48,573 nucleotides of DNA, from NCBI GenBank assembly GCA_026126105.1, contig JAHCJV010000042.1, positions 1-48,573 on the forward strand, in the 5' to 3' direction. The position numbers were made by a program, and so were the translations under genes. This document shows positions 1 to 7,335 of the stretch, piece after piece. The DNA is from Enhydrobacter sp. (GTDB lineage: Bacteria; Pseudomonadota; Alphaproteobacteria; Reyranellales; Reyranellaceae). Under the pieces are notes generated by a model. The model saw only the letters and a list, made by a program, of their open reading frames with translations, was not told the DNA's origin and did no database searches. How positions within the stretch are numbered: the stretch's first letter is position 1; every line of letters starts with the position of its first letter.

Positions 1-249
1 GCCGTGCCAGGCCGACAGCGTGCAGTACGGATCCCAGAACAGCTGGGCGTCGTAGTGGGTGTGCAGGTCGACGAAGCCCGGCGCCACGATCATCCCGCCG
101 GCATCGATCGTCTCGTCGGCCTCGCCGGCGCCGATCTGGCCGATCTCCGCGATCAGCCCGTCCTTGATGCCGATATCGCCGCGAAAGCGCGGCAGCCGGC
201 TGCCGTCGACGATCATGCCGCCGCGGATCACGCGATCGAACCGAGCCAT
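1..249 (-). CDS. Amidohydrolase, N-acyl-D-amino-acid deacylase type (5' part only)
   Basis: The first 83 codons are inside the window and the rest lies beyond the left edge. The reading frame starts MARFDRVIRGGMIVDG and passes through PGFVDLHTHYDAQLFWDP. This is the opening beta-sandwich of the amidohydrolase superfamily followed by the metal-binding H-x-H (HTH) of the D-aminoacylase/N-acyl-D-amino-acid deacylase group. Members are usually about 500-580 residues and hydrolyse N-acyl-D-amino acids or related amides. The start is supported by a near-perfect ribosome site, AGGAGGAAG, directly before the ATG. Superfamily assignment is firm; the exact substrate cannot be read from this fragment. 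Confidence 0.85.
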   Translation of the reverse strand, partial: MARFDRVIRGGMIVDGSRLPRFRGDIGIKDGLIAEIGQIGAGEADETIDAGGMIVAPGFVDLHTHYDAQLFWDPYCTLSAWHG

Positions 250-293
250 GCTTCCTCCTGTTTGCGCCAGCGTGCGGAGGGCCGGAGCCGCTG

Positions 294-455
294 TCAACGC
301 GGGCGACTTCCTCCTTTCCGCGTCGAGGATTTCGCCGGCTGATTGGTGCCGCGCATGAGCTCCGGAAAGTCCAGAGCGACCAGCGTGAAGTCCCGCTCGT
401 AGTCCCGGATGATCTCCGGGGTGATCTCGTACGTGTAGAGATTGCAGATGAGCAT
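294..455 (-). pseudogene. Short remnant resembling the N-terminus of YedK/HMCES (SOS-associated peptidase)
   Basis: A 53-residue frame begins MLICNLYTYEITPEII. It resembles the MCNLYS-type start of YedK/HMCES proteins, whose Cys2 crosslinks to abasic sites. Here the cysteine is residue 4, and the frame stops after about 40 recognisable residues, whereas the family is about 200-250 residues. No continuation was found in the other frames. It sits at the edge of the lower-GC patch starting near 440. I infer a decayed gene end created by rearrangement; a coincidental short ORF is the alternative. Confidence 0.3.
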
Positions 456-531
456 GAGCGTAGCCTGCAGAAATCAAGTAAGAAAGACACGCCACACCCA
501 CGAGCTCAATCCCGCCTTCCCGAGCAGCCGA

Positions 532-942
532 ATGGTCCTCAAAGCGTATATGGACGAAAGCGAAGGAACTGACGGGACTTTTGTCTTGGCGGGATACATC
601 GCCACGGCCACTCGCTGGTCAACGTTCGGTGAGTCGTGGATGAGGCTTCTTCCTAAGTGCGGAGTGCCGGTAAATGTGAAAGATAGCGACCCTCGCTACG
701 TCTGCAAAATGGTGCGGTTAATGCAGAGGCAAGACTGGCGCGATCGCATGTTCGAACTCTATGCATTGATTTCTGCACATGCACGGTGCGCTTTGGCAGT
801 CCATATCAACCGACGCGACTTGGCGCGCGTGGTCGATCGTCTTTGGGCACAGCGGCCAACCAACACGTACGTCTCCAAGCGACATCGCAAGATCAACGAG
901 GCCCGGGCGCTACGCAGTCGTGCCTATTTCAGAGATCCCTAA
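532..942 (+). pseudogene. DUF3800-like protein, N-terminal part, truncated
   Basis: Starting at the ATG at 532 the frame reads MVLKAYMDESEGTDGTFVLAGYIA, the conserved MDES...FVLAGY opening of DUF3800 proteins, whose acidic residues suggest an RNase H-like fold. Full-length members are about 220-300 residues. This frame ends after about 136 residues, shortly after KRHRKINEARALRSRAY, where the similarity fades. An upstream in-frame ATG at 442 exists, but the family match begins at 532. The region is visibly less GC-rich than its surroundings and its codon use differs from neighbouring genes, suggesting transfer. The downstream frame continues into an unrelated-looking HEPN-like segment, so the gene seems broken by a deletion junction near 900-920. 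Confidence 0.6.
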
Positions 943-1537
943 GCATGTAGTAGAGTTCAGAAATCAGATGTTAGCTCACACCGACAAGGACGTATATCGT
1001 CCGCACATGAGCTTCGCTTCAACACAATTGAATTTTGAGGACGAGACTTGGCCGAAGGTGACCTTCCCCACCGCCTGTAGGGCGACGGCATATTCATTTA
1101 ACGACATAGACGAAAAGGAGTCCGTCGACGAGTTTCACGATCATATAGAAAGCGCGATTGCGACTCTGACAAGCAGCATCGCCAAACGGATGGCGAAACT
1201 GTGCGAGGTTGGCGCACAGTTTCCGGAAGAGTTTGACTCAATGAAGGTCTTCACCCCACCACTCGCCTTGCCTCCCGTCCAGATACCCGGAGGACGGGAA
1301 GTAAGCGCGACCCTAGGGCCAATCTCTAAAGCTCTTGACGCAGACAACCGCGTACCTGAACGGATGAAGGAGTCGTCGCCATACGCATACCGAGTGACGC
1401 AGTTGGATTACAGAATACCGAAGGTCCGTATAGAGATTCCTGGCAAAGCCGTGATTGAAGCGGAGTTTGCGAAGAAGCCGGTGATCGAAGTGCACTCTGA
1501 GAGTGCCGAAAAAGCATGGGGGAGCGACACAGAATAG
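920..1537 (+). pseudogene. HEPN/AbiU2-like fragment, lacking its N-terminus
   Basis: From about position 920 the +2 frame gains protein-like composition: VPISEIPKHVVEFRNQMLAH followed by TDKD...RPHMSF. An R-N-x-x-x-A-H pattern of this kind is typical of HEPN-type proteins such as AbiU2 relatives, where the Arg/His pair forms an RNase site. The C-terminal 100 residues (to DTE) are not recognised. Upstream of 920 the same frame is out-of-phase overlap with the DUF3800 fragment and carries no family signal. The possible starts are GTG at 920 or ATG at 968. I read this as the 3' part of a second defence-type gene fused out of frame to the DUF3800 remnant. A functional short protein translated from 920 or 968 cannot be excluded. 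Confidence 0.45.
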
Positions 1538-1577
1538 ATCGGTAGTCGTTGCATGTACCCCTCTCCGATTTACAGTC

Positions 1578-2051
1578 TCACCACGGTCCGATCGGCAGGT
1601 GGTGCGCCAGGATAGGCAGCGTGGCGCTTCCCGTCGGGTTGGTCCGAAACACCAGTATCTGCCCGAGGTCGGGATTGACCAGGTTGCCGTCGGGCATGTT
1701 GTCCCAATCATTGATCGGATAGGTCCACTCGAACTCGACCACGTCGCCCGCCAACTTGCCGGTTAGGCTCTTGGTGGCGAGCGTAGTCCGCGCGCCGCCC
1801 TGGTCCCGCTGCAGCAGCAGGCCGACCGTGCCGGTCCCGGTGCCCATGACCTTGATGTTCCACTTGCAGATCGCCTGGTTGCCCGTGGCATCGGGCGGCG
1901 GGAAGGCGTCGATGTCGGCCGCCGTCGACCCCGCCGAGACCCCGGTCGTGCGCTAGCTCTTCGGAAACGCGTCGGCCGCCATCGAGTCGTAGTACGGCCG
2001 CCACTTGGAGCCGAAGGGGGAGGCCGTGTCGACTCTCGCCGGGTCCGCCAT
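1578..2051 (-). pseudogene. Unrecognised secreted/beta-rich protein interrupted by an in-frame amber codon
   Basis: One frame of 158 codons runs from ATG at 2051 (MADPARVDTASPFGSKW) to TGA at 1578, with a single TAG at 1953-1955 (codon 33). After the stop the frame keeps a coherent, alternating hydrophobic/polar pattern (QAICKWNIKVMGTGTGTVGL, then VVEFEWTYPINDWDN). Without that TAG it would be a 157-residue protein. The ATG lacks a good ribosome site here, but the other copy of the 30-bp repeat (3129-3158), which contains the same first nine codons, is preceded by GGAAGGAA. The 5' end therefore seems to have been displaced by the inserted toxin-antitoxin segment. No family recognised. A downstream restart at ATG 1847 would give 89 residues. 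Confidence 0.4.
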
Positions 2052-2054
2052 TTC
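2025..2054. repeat. 30-bp perfect direct repeat, copy 1
   Basis: The 30 bases here are identical to 3129-3158 and in the same orientation. On the minus strand the repeat contains an ATG and encodes MADPARVDT. The 1,074 bp between the copies (2055-3128) hold the tumA/tumE pair plus about 256 bp (2055-2310) in which I see no convincing gene. The repeat is either a duplicated target/recombination site or a duplicated gene start. Confidence 0.85.
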
Positions 2055-2310
2055 AGAACAGAACTCGGCACGCCCTGCGCAGCCGACTTTGCGCCGCCGG
2101 CGGCCGTGAGCGTCTGAAGCAGGCTGCGCGCTGTCCGCCGATGCCGTAGCAAGAGGGCGGCGTCACTCATCTTGAGCCATGATCGCTTGGCAAGCCTTCG
2201 CCGGGCCGATGGCAGCCGATCAAGGCCGCAGCCGCGAAGCGGTGCGCGGAATGCGCCAGCCGAGACGAGCTGACGGCGGTCCGGTCTGCTCGCGCCCAAG
2301 CGGTCCTTGT

Positions 2311-2688
2311 TCAGCTTGCTTTGCGCGACAGCGTGAGCGGCAGGTCCAGTTCCACCCGGTCGTGCATCACCGTGGGCGTGATGCGACCACGCTCGCCGCG
2401 TTCAAGGCGAACCAGGCCGTACCCCTCCATTGTGCGCAAGGTGCGCGACAGGTTGGACTTGGCCTTGCCGGTGATGCGGGCGAGTTCATCGAGCGAGCCG
2501 GGCGCTTTCTCGGCTATGACGCGCAGCAGCTCGCGATTGCCGGCGGAGAGGACCTTGGCGAACGACTCGGTCGAGGTGAACCAGACTTTCGGCTCGCTGG
2601 CTGCGACGCGACGCTCGCCGCGCGCCACGGCCATGGTGCGGGCCTTCATCTCCTCGTAGCTGGCGATACCCACCTTCAGCGTGGTCAT
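2311..2688 (-). CDS. tumA: Antitoxin TumA-like, HTH DNA-binding protein (HVO_A0114 family)
   Basis: This 125-residue protein starts MTTLKVGIASYEEMKART. A winged-helix region at about residues 55-110 (LDELARITGKAKSNLSRTLR, then MEGYGLVRLERG) has the ArsR/MarR-like recognition helix of the HVO_A0114 family. It follows tumE with a 4-base ATGA overlap, the usual TumE-TumA gene order of toxin first. The start at 2688 is chosen because AAGGAG lies eight bases upstream and because of the overlap; a longer reading from 2733 lies wholly inside the toxin gene. The expected role is to neutralise TumE and repress the shared promoter. Family call is strong; activity is inferred. Confidence 0.8.
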   Translation of the reverse strand: MTTLKVGIASYEEMKARTMAVARGERRVAASEPKVWFTSTESFAKVLSAGNRELLRVIAEKAPGSLDELARITGKAKSNLSRTLRTMEGYGLVRLERGERGRITPTVMHDRVELDLPLTLSRKAS

Positions 2689-3041
2689 GGGATCACTCCT
2701 TCCTCGCGCAACACCGCATCCACCGTCGCCCAAAAGTCAGCGAGCAAGGTCGCCGCGTCCCGGTACTCGTACGGCCTGATCGTCCGCAGCCGGTGGCGAT
2801 GGTCCTGCGGCTCGCCGCGCTTCTGCCTTCCGACCGGATGGGCGTTGTCGAAGCCGACCAGCCGCTCTCCCTCCGTTCCGTGCAGCGTGAGCGAGTAGTC
2901 GATGCCATGCGGCTTCTCCGGCGACACCGGCACCCGGTTCACGACGAACCGGACCCAGTGGCCTCCCTCCGGGTCCACCACGAGAACCTGCCCATCGAGG
3001 TCGAGAAGCACATCGAGAGTCGGGTCACGTGGCACCGTCAC
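2685..3041 (-). CDS. tumE: Toxin TumE (DUF6516 family)
   Basis: This 118-residue protein has the pattern of the TumE/DUF6516 family: LDGQVLVVDPEGGHWVRF near residues 14-31, then PHGIDYSLTLH, GFDNAHPV, DHRHR and a C-terminal YRDAATLLADFW. The length matches the family. TumE toxins act on nucleic acid or translation and are paired with an HTH antitoxin, as here (overlap of 4 bp with tumA). The Asp/Asn/His residues of FDNAHPV and the DHRHR stretch are probable active-site residues, by inference. A mobile origin is likely because the pair lies inside a 30-bp direct-repeat bracket in a decayed region. Confidence 0.85.
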   Translation of the reverse strand: MTVPRDPTLDVLLDLDGQVLVVDPEGGHWVRFVVNRVPVSPEKPHGIDYSLTLHGTEGERLVGFDNAHPVGRQKRGEPQDHRHRLRTIRPYEYRDAATLLADFWATVDAVLREEGVIP

Positions 3042-3128
3042 GGCATATGGTTATCACATTGACGCAACGCAAGGAAGGGATGGCCGTCGGCGGCCGTAGG
3101 CGTGGGCGCAGGCGCTCGGAGCGTAGGT

Positions 3129-3158
3129 CGTGTCGACTCTCGCCGGGTCCGCCATTTC
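3129..3158. repeat. 30-bp perfect direct repeat, copy 2
   Basis: Identical to 2025-2054. On the minus strand the ATG at 3155 is immediately preceded by GGAAGGAA, a plausible ribosome site. This copy therefore looks like the original 5' end of the gene whose body now lies at 1578-2051. The 87 bases between this copy and tumE (3042-3128) would hold the tumE promoter. Confidence 0.85.
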
Positions 3159-3213
3159 CTTCCAATCTGTCCAAGAACTCAGCGAACCTGCCGGCGATCG
3201 AGGAAGGCGGGCG

Positions 3214-4095
3214 TCAGGTGCCGGCGACACGGATGCGGTCGAGCCAGGCAAGCGTCTCGACGGCGAAGATGTCCGCCGAAGCCGGAACATGCTGGAAGAG
3301 GAGGCCCGGCTCGTTGACCTCGGCTTCGAGGAGCAGCTGCCGCCCCGCCCGCCGGACCATGTCGATCCGCGCGTAGAGCGGCGATGCGGGCAATGCCTCG
3401 ATCACGCGCGCGGCGTCTTCGATATCGCCGGGCGGCGGCGAAATCACCTCCAGCTGCGGCCCGAACTTCGAGTTGATGCGGAACTCGCCGCTGCGGGGGC
3501 GGTGGCGGACGGCGTGGGCAAATCGTCCGCCCAGGAACACGTAGGATGTCTGGCCCTCGGTTCGTATCTCCGGCACGTATTCCTGCAGCACGAGCTTGTG
3601 CGGCGATACGGCGGCCGCGAGGTCGTTCCAGACCGTATCGAGAGTCGCTTCCGTGACCAGCTCCACGCCGTGTCCGCTCGCGCCCACGCCGGGTTTGGCA
3701 ACGGCCTGCTTCCAGACGGCTTGCGACAGGATCTGGCGGGCTGCTTCGAGGTCGCAGGACAGGACGTGTTGTTCCGGAACGGGAATTCCGGCGGCGGCGA
3801 GCTCGTCGAGATAGGTCTTTTCGAGATTCCAGCGGACCAGCGGGACCGGGTTCGCCACCGCCGTGCCGGCCTGTTCGAGCGAGTCGAGCCAGGCGCGATA
3901 GGCGTCGAGATCGCGGTGATAATCCCAGGTGCTGCGGATCACGACGAGATCGGCGTCATGAAACCCGGCACGTTCGTCGGTCCAGACACCGGTCCCGACC
4001 TCCGCGCCGCGACGCTCGAGCGCGGACCGGTAGAGCTTGTCGGCGGGCGCCAGGTCAGGATAGTCGGCAGACGTCGCCAGCATCAAACGGGGCAT
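3214..4095 (-). CDS. ATP-grasp domain protein (RimK/DcsG-like ligase)
   Basis: This 293-residue protein starts MPRLMLATSADYPDL. Its order matches ATP-grasp ligases related to glutathione synthetase and the cycloserine enzyme DcsG. An N-terminal pre-ATP domain carries DADLVVIRSTWDYH (about residues 46-59). A lysine-containing strand VAKPGVGASGHGVELV and LVLQEYVPEI form the nucleotide clamp. A C-terminal metal-binding LLEAEVNEPGLLF follows. The chemistry would be ATP-dependent ligation of a carboxylate to an amine through an acyl phosphate. The start at 4095 is where similarity begins; an upstream in-frame start at 4167 adds an unsupported 24 residues. It stands alone on the minus strand and the substrate is unknown. 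Confidence 0.75.
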   Translation of the reverse strand: MPRLMLATSADYPDLAPADKLYRSALERRGAEVGTGVWTDERAGFHDADLVVIRSTWDYHRDLDAYRAWLDSLEQAGTAVANPVPLVRWNLEKTYLDELAAAGIPVPEQHVLSCDLEAARQILSQAVWKQAVAKPGVGASGHGVELVTEATLDTVWNDLAAAVSPHKLVLQEYVPEIRTEGQTSYVFLGGRFAHAVRHRPRSGEFRINSKFGPQLEVISPPPGDIEDAARVIEALPASPLYARIDMVRRAGRQLLLEAEVNEPGLLFQHVPASADIFAVETLAWLDRIRVAGT

Positions 4096-4282
4096 GTAAA
4101 CCTCGGCAACGGGCTGCGGCCGGGGTGCGGCGCAGCTCGAACGGCAATCGACGTACCCTACAGACACGGTCCCCGGGCGCCACCCGGATCGGCCATTGCT
4201 TCAACAGGATCGTGACCGGGGGAAAGCTCCGGTGGTCGCTCATTCCCGTTTCCAATCGCCCGAGCCATTGCAGGCACGGGAA

Positions 4283-4302
4283 TCTTTCGGTTACCTGAAA
4301 GA
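4283..4302. promoter_or_regulatory. Inverted repeat TCTTTC-N8-GAAAGA upstream of the DUF2459 gene
   Basis: Perfect 6-base arms around an 8-base centre lie 32 bases before the ATG at 4335, in the 239-bp space (4096-4334) between two divergent genes. Position and spacing fit a dimeric repressor site, but there is no local regulator to assign it to. A chance repeat is possible. Confidence 0.3.
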
Positions 4303-4334
4303 CACAGACCGCCGCTCGCGCGAGGGCCGACGCG

Positions 4335-5036
4335 ATGTTTTGCCGGACGCCGTCTCATGCCGTAACGCGCCGCGCGCTCGTGAGAGCCTGTCTTGCGGGC
4401 AGTGCGTTGCAGACGCTGGCCGGGTGCCGCTCGGCGCCGTTGCCGCCGTTTCAGGAACCGCCGGGTGACGGCGTCGCACTGTATTTGATCGCCGCCGGCT
4501 GGCACACGGAGATCGCCCTTCCAGTTGACGCCATCCATGGTCCCTTGAAGGGGCTTGCGTCCGATTTTCCTGGCGCCCTTTACCTCGCGTTCGGCTGGGG
4601 TGAACGCAATTACTACATGGCGCGCGCCCCTACTTCCGCCGATGCCATACGGGCGCTGTTCAGCGGACCCGCGGTGCTTCTGGTGACCCCGCTGTACCGC
4701 CCGCCGCGGGATTCGAGGCCGGGCGCACAGCTGTTCGAGCTCGGGCTGCCGACGGCGGGGCTCGACTCGCTCTCGAACCATCTATGGGCGGCGTTCGAGA
4801 CGTCGGGCGATGGGACGCCGCGCCGTCTGGCGACGGGCCCTGCTCCGGGGAGCGTCTTCTATGTCGCCACGGGGACGTACAGTGCGACCTACACCTGCAA
4901 CACATGGACCGCGGACAGCTTGCGCGCTGGCGGAATACCGGTGACATCGGCAGGCGTCGTATTCGCAAGCCAGCTGACCGACCAGCTCGGGTCGTCGAGC
5001 GCGGGTGCCGCGCGAGCCGCAGCTCAGAGTTTGTGA
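4335..5036 (+). CDS. DUF2459 (TIGR02117) lipoprotein
   Basis: The 233-residue product begins with a basic stretch and a hydrophobic segment ending in the lipobox-like LAGC (Cys at residue 31), so it is probably an outer- or inner-membrane-anchored lipoprotein. The body carries typical DUF2459 landmarks: LIAAGWHTEIALP, LAFGWGERNYYM near residues 85-95, and YTCNTWTA...L near 190. The family is of unknown biochemistry and is often found as a stand-alone gene in alphaproteobacteria. Conserved Gly-Trp-His, Cys and Asn residues suggest a hydrolase-like fold (inference). It has no operon partner. Confidence 0.8.
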   Translation: MFCRTPSHAVTRRALVRACLAGSALQTLAGCRSAPLPPFQEPPGDGVALYLIAAGWHTEIALPVDAIHGPLKGLASDFPGALYLAFGWGERNYYMARAPTSADAIRALFSGPAVLLVTPLYRPPRDSRPGAQLFELGLPTAGLDSLSNHLWAAFETSGDGTPRRLATGPAPGSVFYVATGTYSATYTCNTWTADSLRAGGIPVTSAGVVFASQLTDQLGSSSAGAARAAAQSL

Positions 5037-5081
5037 ATATATTTGCCAGCGGCACGAAGACCAGTCCGGCTACCCCTCCGC

Positions 5082-5109
5082 CTCATCCTGAAGAGCGCAG
5101 CGAAGCGCT
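5082..5109. repeat. REP-like short repeat, partial
   Basis: CTCATCCTGAAGAGCGCAGC and the bases after it resemble the widespread TCATCCTGAGCG-AGCGAAGG intergenic repeat also seen at 12831-12859. The inner part, AGCGC-AGCGAA-GCGCT, can fold. It lies just after the DUF2459 gene. Confidence 0.4.
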
Positions 5110-5188
5110 ACTCAGAGCTAGTGAATGATTACCTTTCGGACGTTTTCATCGTCTCGATTCATGGTCGCTCGAATAGATGCACAAGCTC

Positions 5189-5531
5189 TCAGTCAGCATG
5201 ATCGCCGCACCTGTAGCTGTGATTGTCCTGACAGAGGCCTTCAGCCTCGCCTCGGCCAAATCGAGATTTGGCCCAGCGAGAGCGCGCAGCCTTGGCTGCC
5301 AACGTCTTGCGCTGTTCAGGCGTCAACGCCTTGGCACGAGCGTTGCCGCCTTTCAGGCCGTCGGGTCGGCCAGCGGCCACCTTCCGGGTGGGTCCCGGCT
5401 TCTTCCTCCTGTCCGGTGGCGATCCGCATCACCTTGGCGGCGTCTCCGATCACGTCGGCAGGTCGCTTCCGGCCTTTGGGTCCGGTGGCATGGGCCCATT
5501 CCTGGATTTTCGTGTACAGGTTGGTTACCAA
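5189..5531 (-). pseudogene. Small GGKGG-type (histone-like) protein, frameshifted
   Basis: Two overlapping minus-strand frames together give one recognisable small protein. The first (from TTG at 5531) contains GRKRPADVIGDAAKVMRIAT followed by GQEEE. The second (to 5189) contains GRPDGLKGGNARAKALTPEQ followed by RKTLAAKAARSRW. The GLKGG-ARA-LTPEQR-A-KAA-RW pattern is common to short basic proteins of alphaproteobacteria, normally directly preceded in the same frame by a VIG-A-VMRIATGE segment. Here the switch between frames occurs near 5380. The C-terminal tail after SRW is also abnormal. I infer a one-base indel and decay. The gene is divergent from the TauE/SafE gene at 5556. Confidence 0.5.
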
Positions 5532-5555
5532 AGGATTCGGTACGGGGCACGGCTA

Positions 5556-6338
5556 TTGGACTTCATTCTCATTGGCCTCGTCGCCTTTCTAGCATCCGCC
5601 CTGACCTTCTTTTCCGGGTTCGGTCTTGGAACACTCTTGCTTCCGGCGTTCGCTCTCTTCCTGCCCGCTCCAGCCGCCGTGGCCGCGACGGCAGTCGTCC
5701 ACCTGCTCAACGGCCTCTTCAAAGGCGCGCTCGTCTATCGGACAGCCCATTGGCCGACAGTGCTGAAATTCGGGTTGCCTGCCATTCCAGGGGCGATTAT
5801 CGGCGCGTTTATTCTCGGTGTGCTTGGTGAGCAGTCTGCCTTCCGCTGGAGCGCTTTCGGCTTCCAACTCGTTCCCTCTGCGGCCGGCGTGTTGATCGGC
5901 GCTGTGCTGATCATATTTGCCATCCTCGAGATGATCCCGTGGTTCCAGCGACTCAAGGCGCCGCCAGGCATGATGCCGGTCGGAGGAGCCGCTACGGGGT
6001 TCTTTGGCGGGCTTACCGGCCAGCAAGGGGCGCTCCGATCCATCTTTCTCCTGCGGGCTGGCCTGGAGGCACCGCAATATATCGCGACAGGCGTGCTAGT
6101 CGCGATCCTCATCGACCTCGCCCGCGTCCCGACTTACTTTGGCACATTCGCCGCAACATCCGACCTTGGCGAACGAGACATTGCGCTGATCGCCTTAGGC
6201 ACCATCGCTGCATTTGCGGGGGCGTGGCTCGGATCGCGGTATCTCAAGAAGGCGACAGTCGAAGTGGTTCGGGTGATCGTGGCCACCCTACTCCTCGTCA
6301 TCGGGTCGGCATTGATACTGGGCCTGATCGGTTCCTGA
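5556..6338 (+). CDS. TauE/SafE-family membrane permease
   Basis: The product is an integral membrane protein of about 260 residues with some eight hydrophobic segments. Its two half-repeats carry the family signatures: FFSGFGLGTLLLPAF with AATAVVHLLNGLFKG in the first half, and ATGFFGGLTGQQGALRSIFL in the second. TauE/SafE proteins export sulfite or small organosulfur or organic anions from the inner membrane. The start is uncertain. TTG at 5556 (LDFILIGLVAF) gives the family's usual length and avoids the antisense pseudogene; no strong ribosome site is visible. In-frame codons further upstream (5268 onward) are overlap with the minus-strand remnant and are rejected. No operon partner. Confidence 0.75.
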   Translation: MDFILIGLVAFLASALTFFSGFGLGTLLLPAFALFLPAPAAVAATAVVHLLNGLFKGALVYRTAHWPTVLKFGLPAIPGAIIGAFILGVLGEQSAFRWSAFGFQLVPSAAGVLIGAVLIIFAILEMIPWFQRLKAPPGMMPVGGAATGFFGGLTGQQGALRSIFLLRAGLEAPQYIATGVLVAILIDLARVPTYFGTFAATSDLGERDIALIALGTIAAFAGAWLGSRYLKKATVEVVRVIVATLLLVIGSALILGLIGS

Positions 6339-6441
6339 ACGTCGGGCCAGGTTCAAACCGAGAAAGTGCTCCTGATCCCATCGGCTCGCACGCGCGCGGT
6401 CCGGAAGTGCAAGAGACGAATCCAACGAGTAAGTTCGCTCC

Positions 6442-7335
6442 ATGCCCACCGTCCGCACTCCGACGCTCGACATCGCCTACGAGGAACACGGCCCCGCCGA
6501 CGGCGCGCCGGTCATCCTGCTGCACGGCTTCCCGTACGATCCGCGCTGCTTCGACGAGGTCGCGCCGCCGCTGGCCGCCGACGGCTGCCGCGTGCTCGTG
6601 CCCTACCTGCGCGGCTACGGGCCGACCCGCTTCCTGTCGGCCGACACGCCGCGCTCGGGCGAGCAGGCGGCGCTCGGCAACGACCTGCTGCAGTTCATGG
6701 ACGCGCTGGCGATCGGCCGCGCGACGCTGATGGGCTATGACTGGGGCGGCCGGGCAGCGTGCGTCGTCGCGGCCCTGTGGCCCGAGCGGGCGCGGGCGCT
6801 GGTGAGCTGCACCGGCTACAACATCCAGGACATTGCCGGGTCGGTGAAGCCCGCGTCGGCCGCGCAGGAGCATCGGCTCTGGTATCAGTATTATTTCAAC
6901 ACCGCGCGCGGCGTGGCGGGGCTGACGGAGAACCGCCGCGACGTCTGCCGGCTGCTGTGGACGCTATGGTCGCCGAACTGGGCGTTCGACGAGGCGACCT
7001 TCGAGGCGAGCGCCAGGTCGTTCGACAATCCGGACTTCGTGGCCGTCGTGATCCAGTCCTATCGGCACCGCTACGGCTATGTGCCGGGCGATCCGGCACT
7101 TGTCGGCATCGAGGCAAGGCTTCAGGCCCAGCCGACCATCGCCGTGCCGACGATCAACCTTCATGGCCAAGGCGACGGCGTCGGCCCTGTCTCGCGCACC
7201 GATCACAGCGCGCCGAAGTTCACCGGCCCCTACGAGCGCCGCCTCATCCCGAAGGTCGGCCACAATGTCCCGCAGGAAGCGCCGACCGAAACGGTCGCGG
7301 CGATCCGCGACCTCATGAAAGGAACTGAACCATGA
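6442..7335 (+). CDS. Alpha/beta hydrolase, epoxide-hydrolase/haloalkane-dehalogenase type
   Basis: This 297-residue protein has the alpha/beta-hydrolase layout: oxyanion-hole motif LLHGFPYDPRCFDE at residues 26-39 and a nucleophile elbow LMGYDWGGRA with Asp100 as the likely nucleophile. Asp at this position, rather than Ser, points to the epoxide hydrolase/dehalogenase group. A cap region rich in Trp/Tyr (about 135-215) and a C-terminal catalytic His in PKVGHNVPQE follow. It overlaps the next gene by four bases (ATGA), so the two are co-translated. The substrate is unknown; a role in ester or epoxide detoxification is inference. Confidence 0.8.
   Translation: MPTVRTPTLDIAYEEHGPADGAPVILLHGFPYDPRCFDEVAPPLAADGCRVLVPYLRGYGPTRFLSADTPRSGEQAALGNDLLQFMDALAIGRATLMGYDWGGRAACVVAALWPERARALVSCTGYNIQDIAGSVKPASAAQEHRLWYQYYFNTARGVAGLTENRRDVCRLLWTLWSPNWAFDEATFEASARSFDNPDFVAVVIQSYRHRYGYVPGDPALVGIEARLQAQPTIAVPTINLHGQGDGVGPVSRTDHSAPKFTGPYERRLIPKVGHNVPQEAPTETVAAIRDLMKGTEP

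Noticed and set aside
2055..2310. A minus-strand frame beginning MSDAALLLRHRRTARSLLQT that runs into the 30-bp repeat
   Set aside because: It lacks a ribosome site, becomes Arg/Pro/Thr-rich low-complexity sequence after the repeat and overlaps the amber-interrupted frame; no family signal was seen.
3021..3038. Possible sigma-54 promoter (GTGGCACCGTCACGGCAT) at the start of tumE
   Set aside because: The GG-N10-GC spacing fits but the -12 element is GGCA rather than TTGCA and it overlaps the tumE coding start on the other strand.
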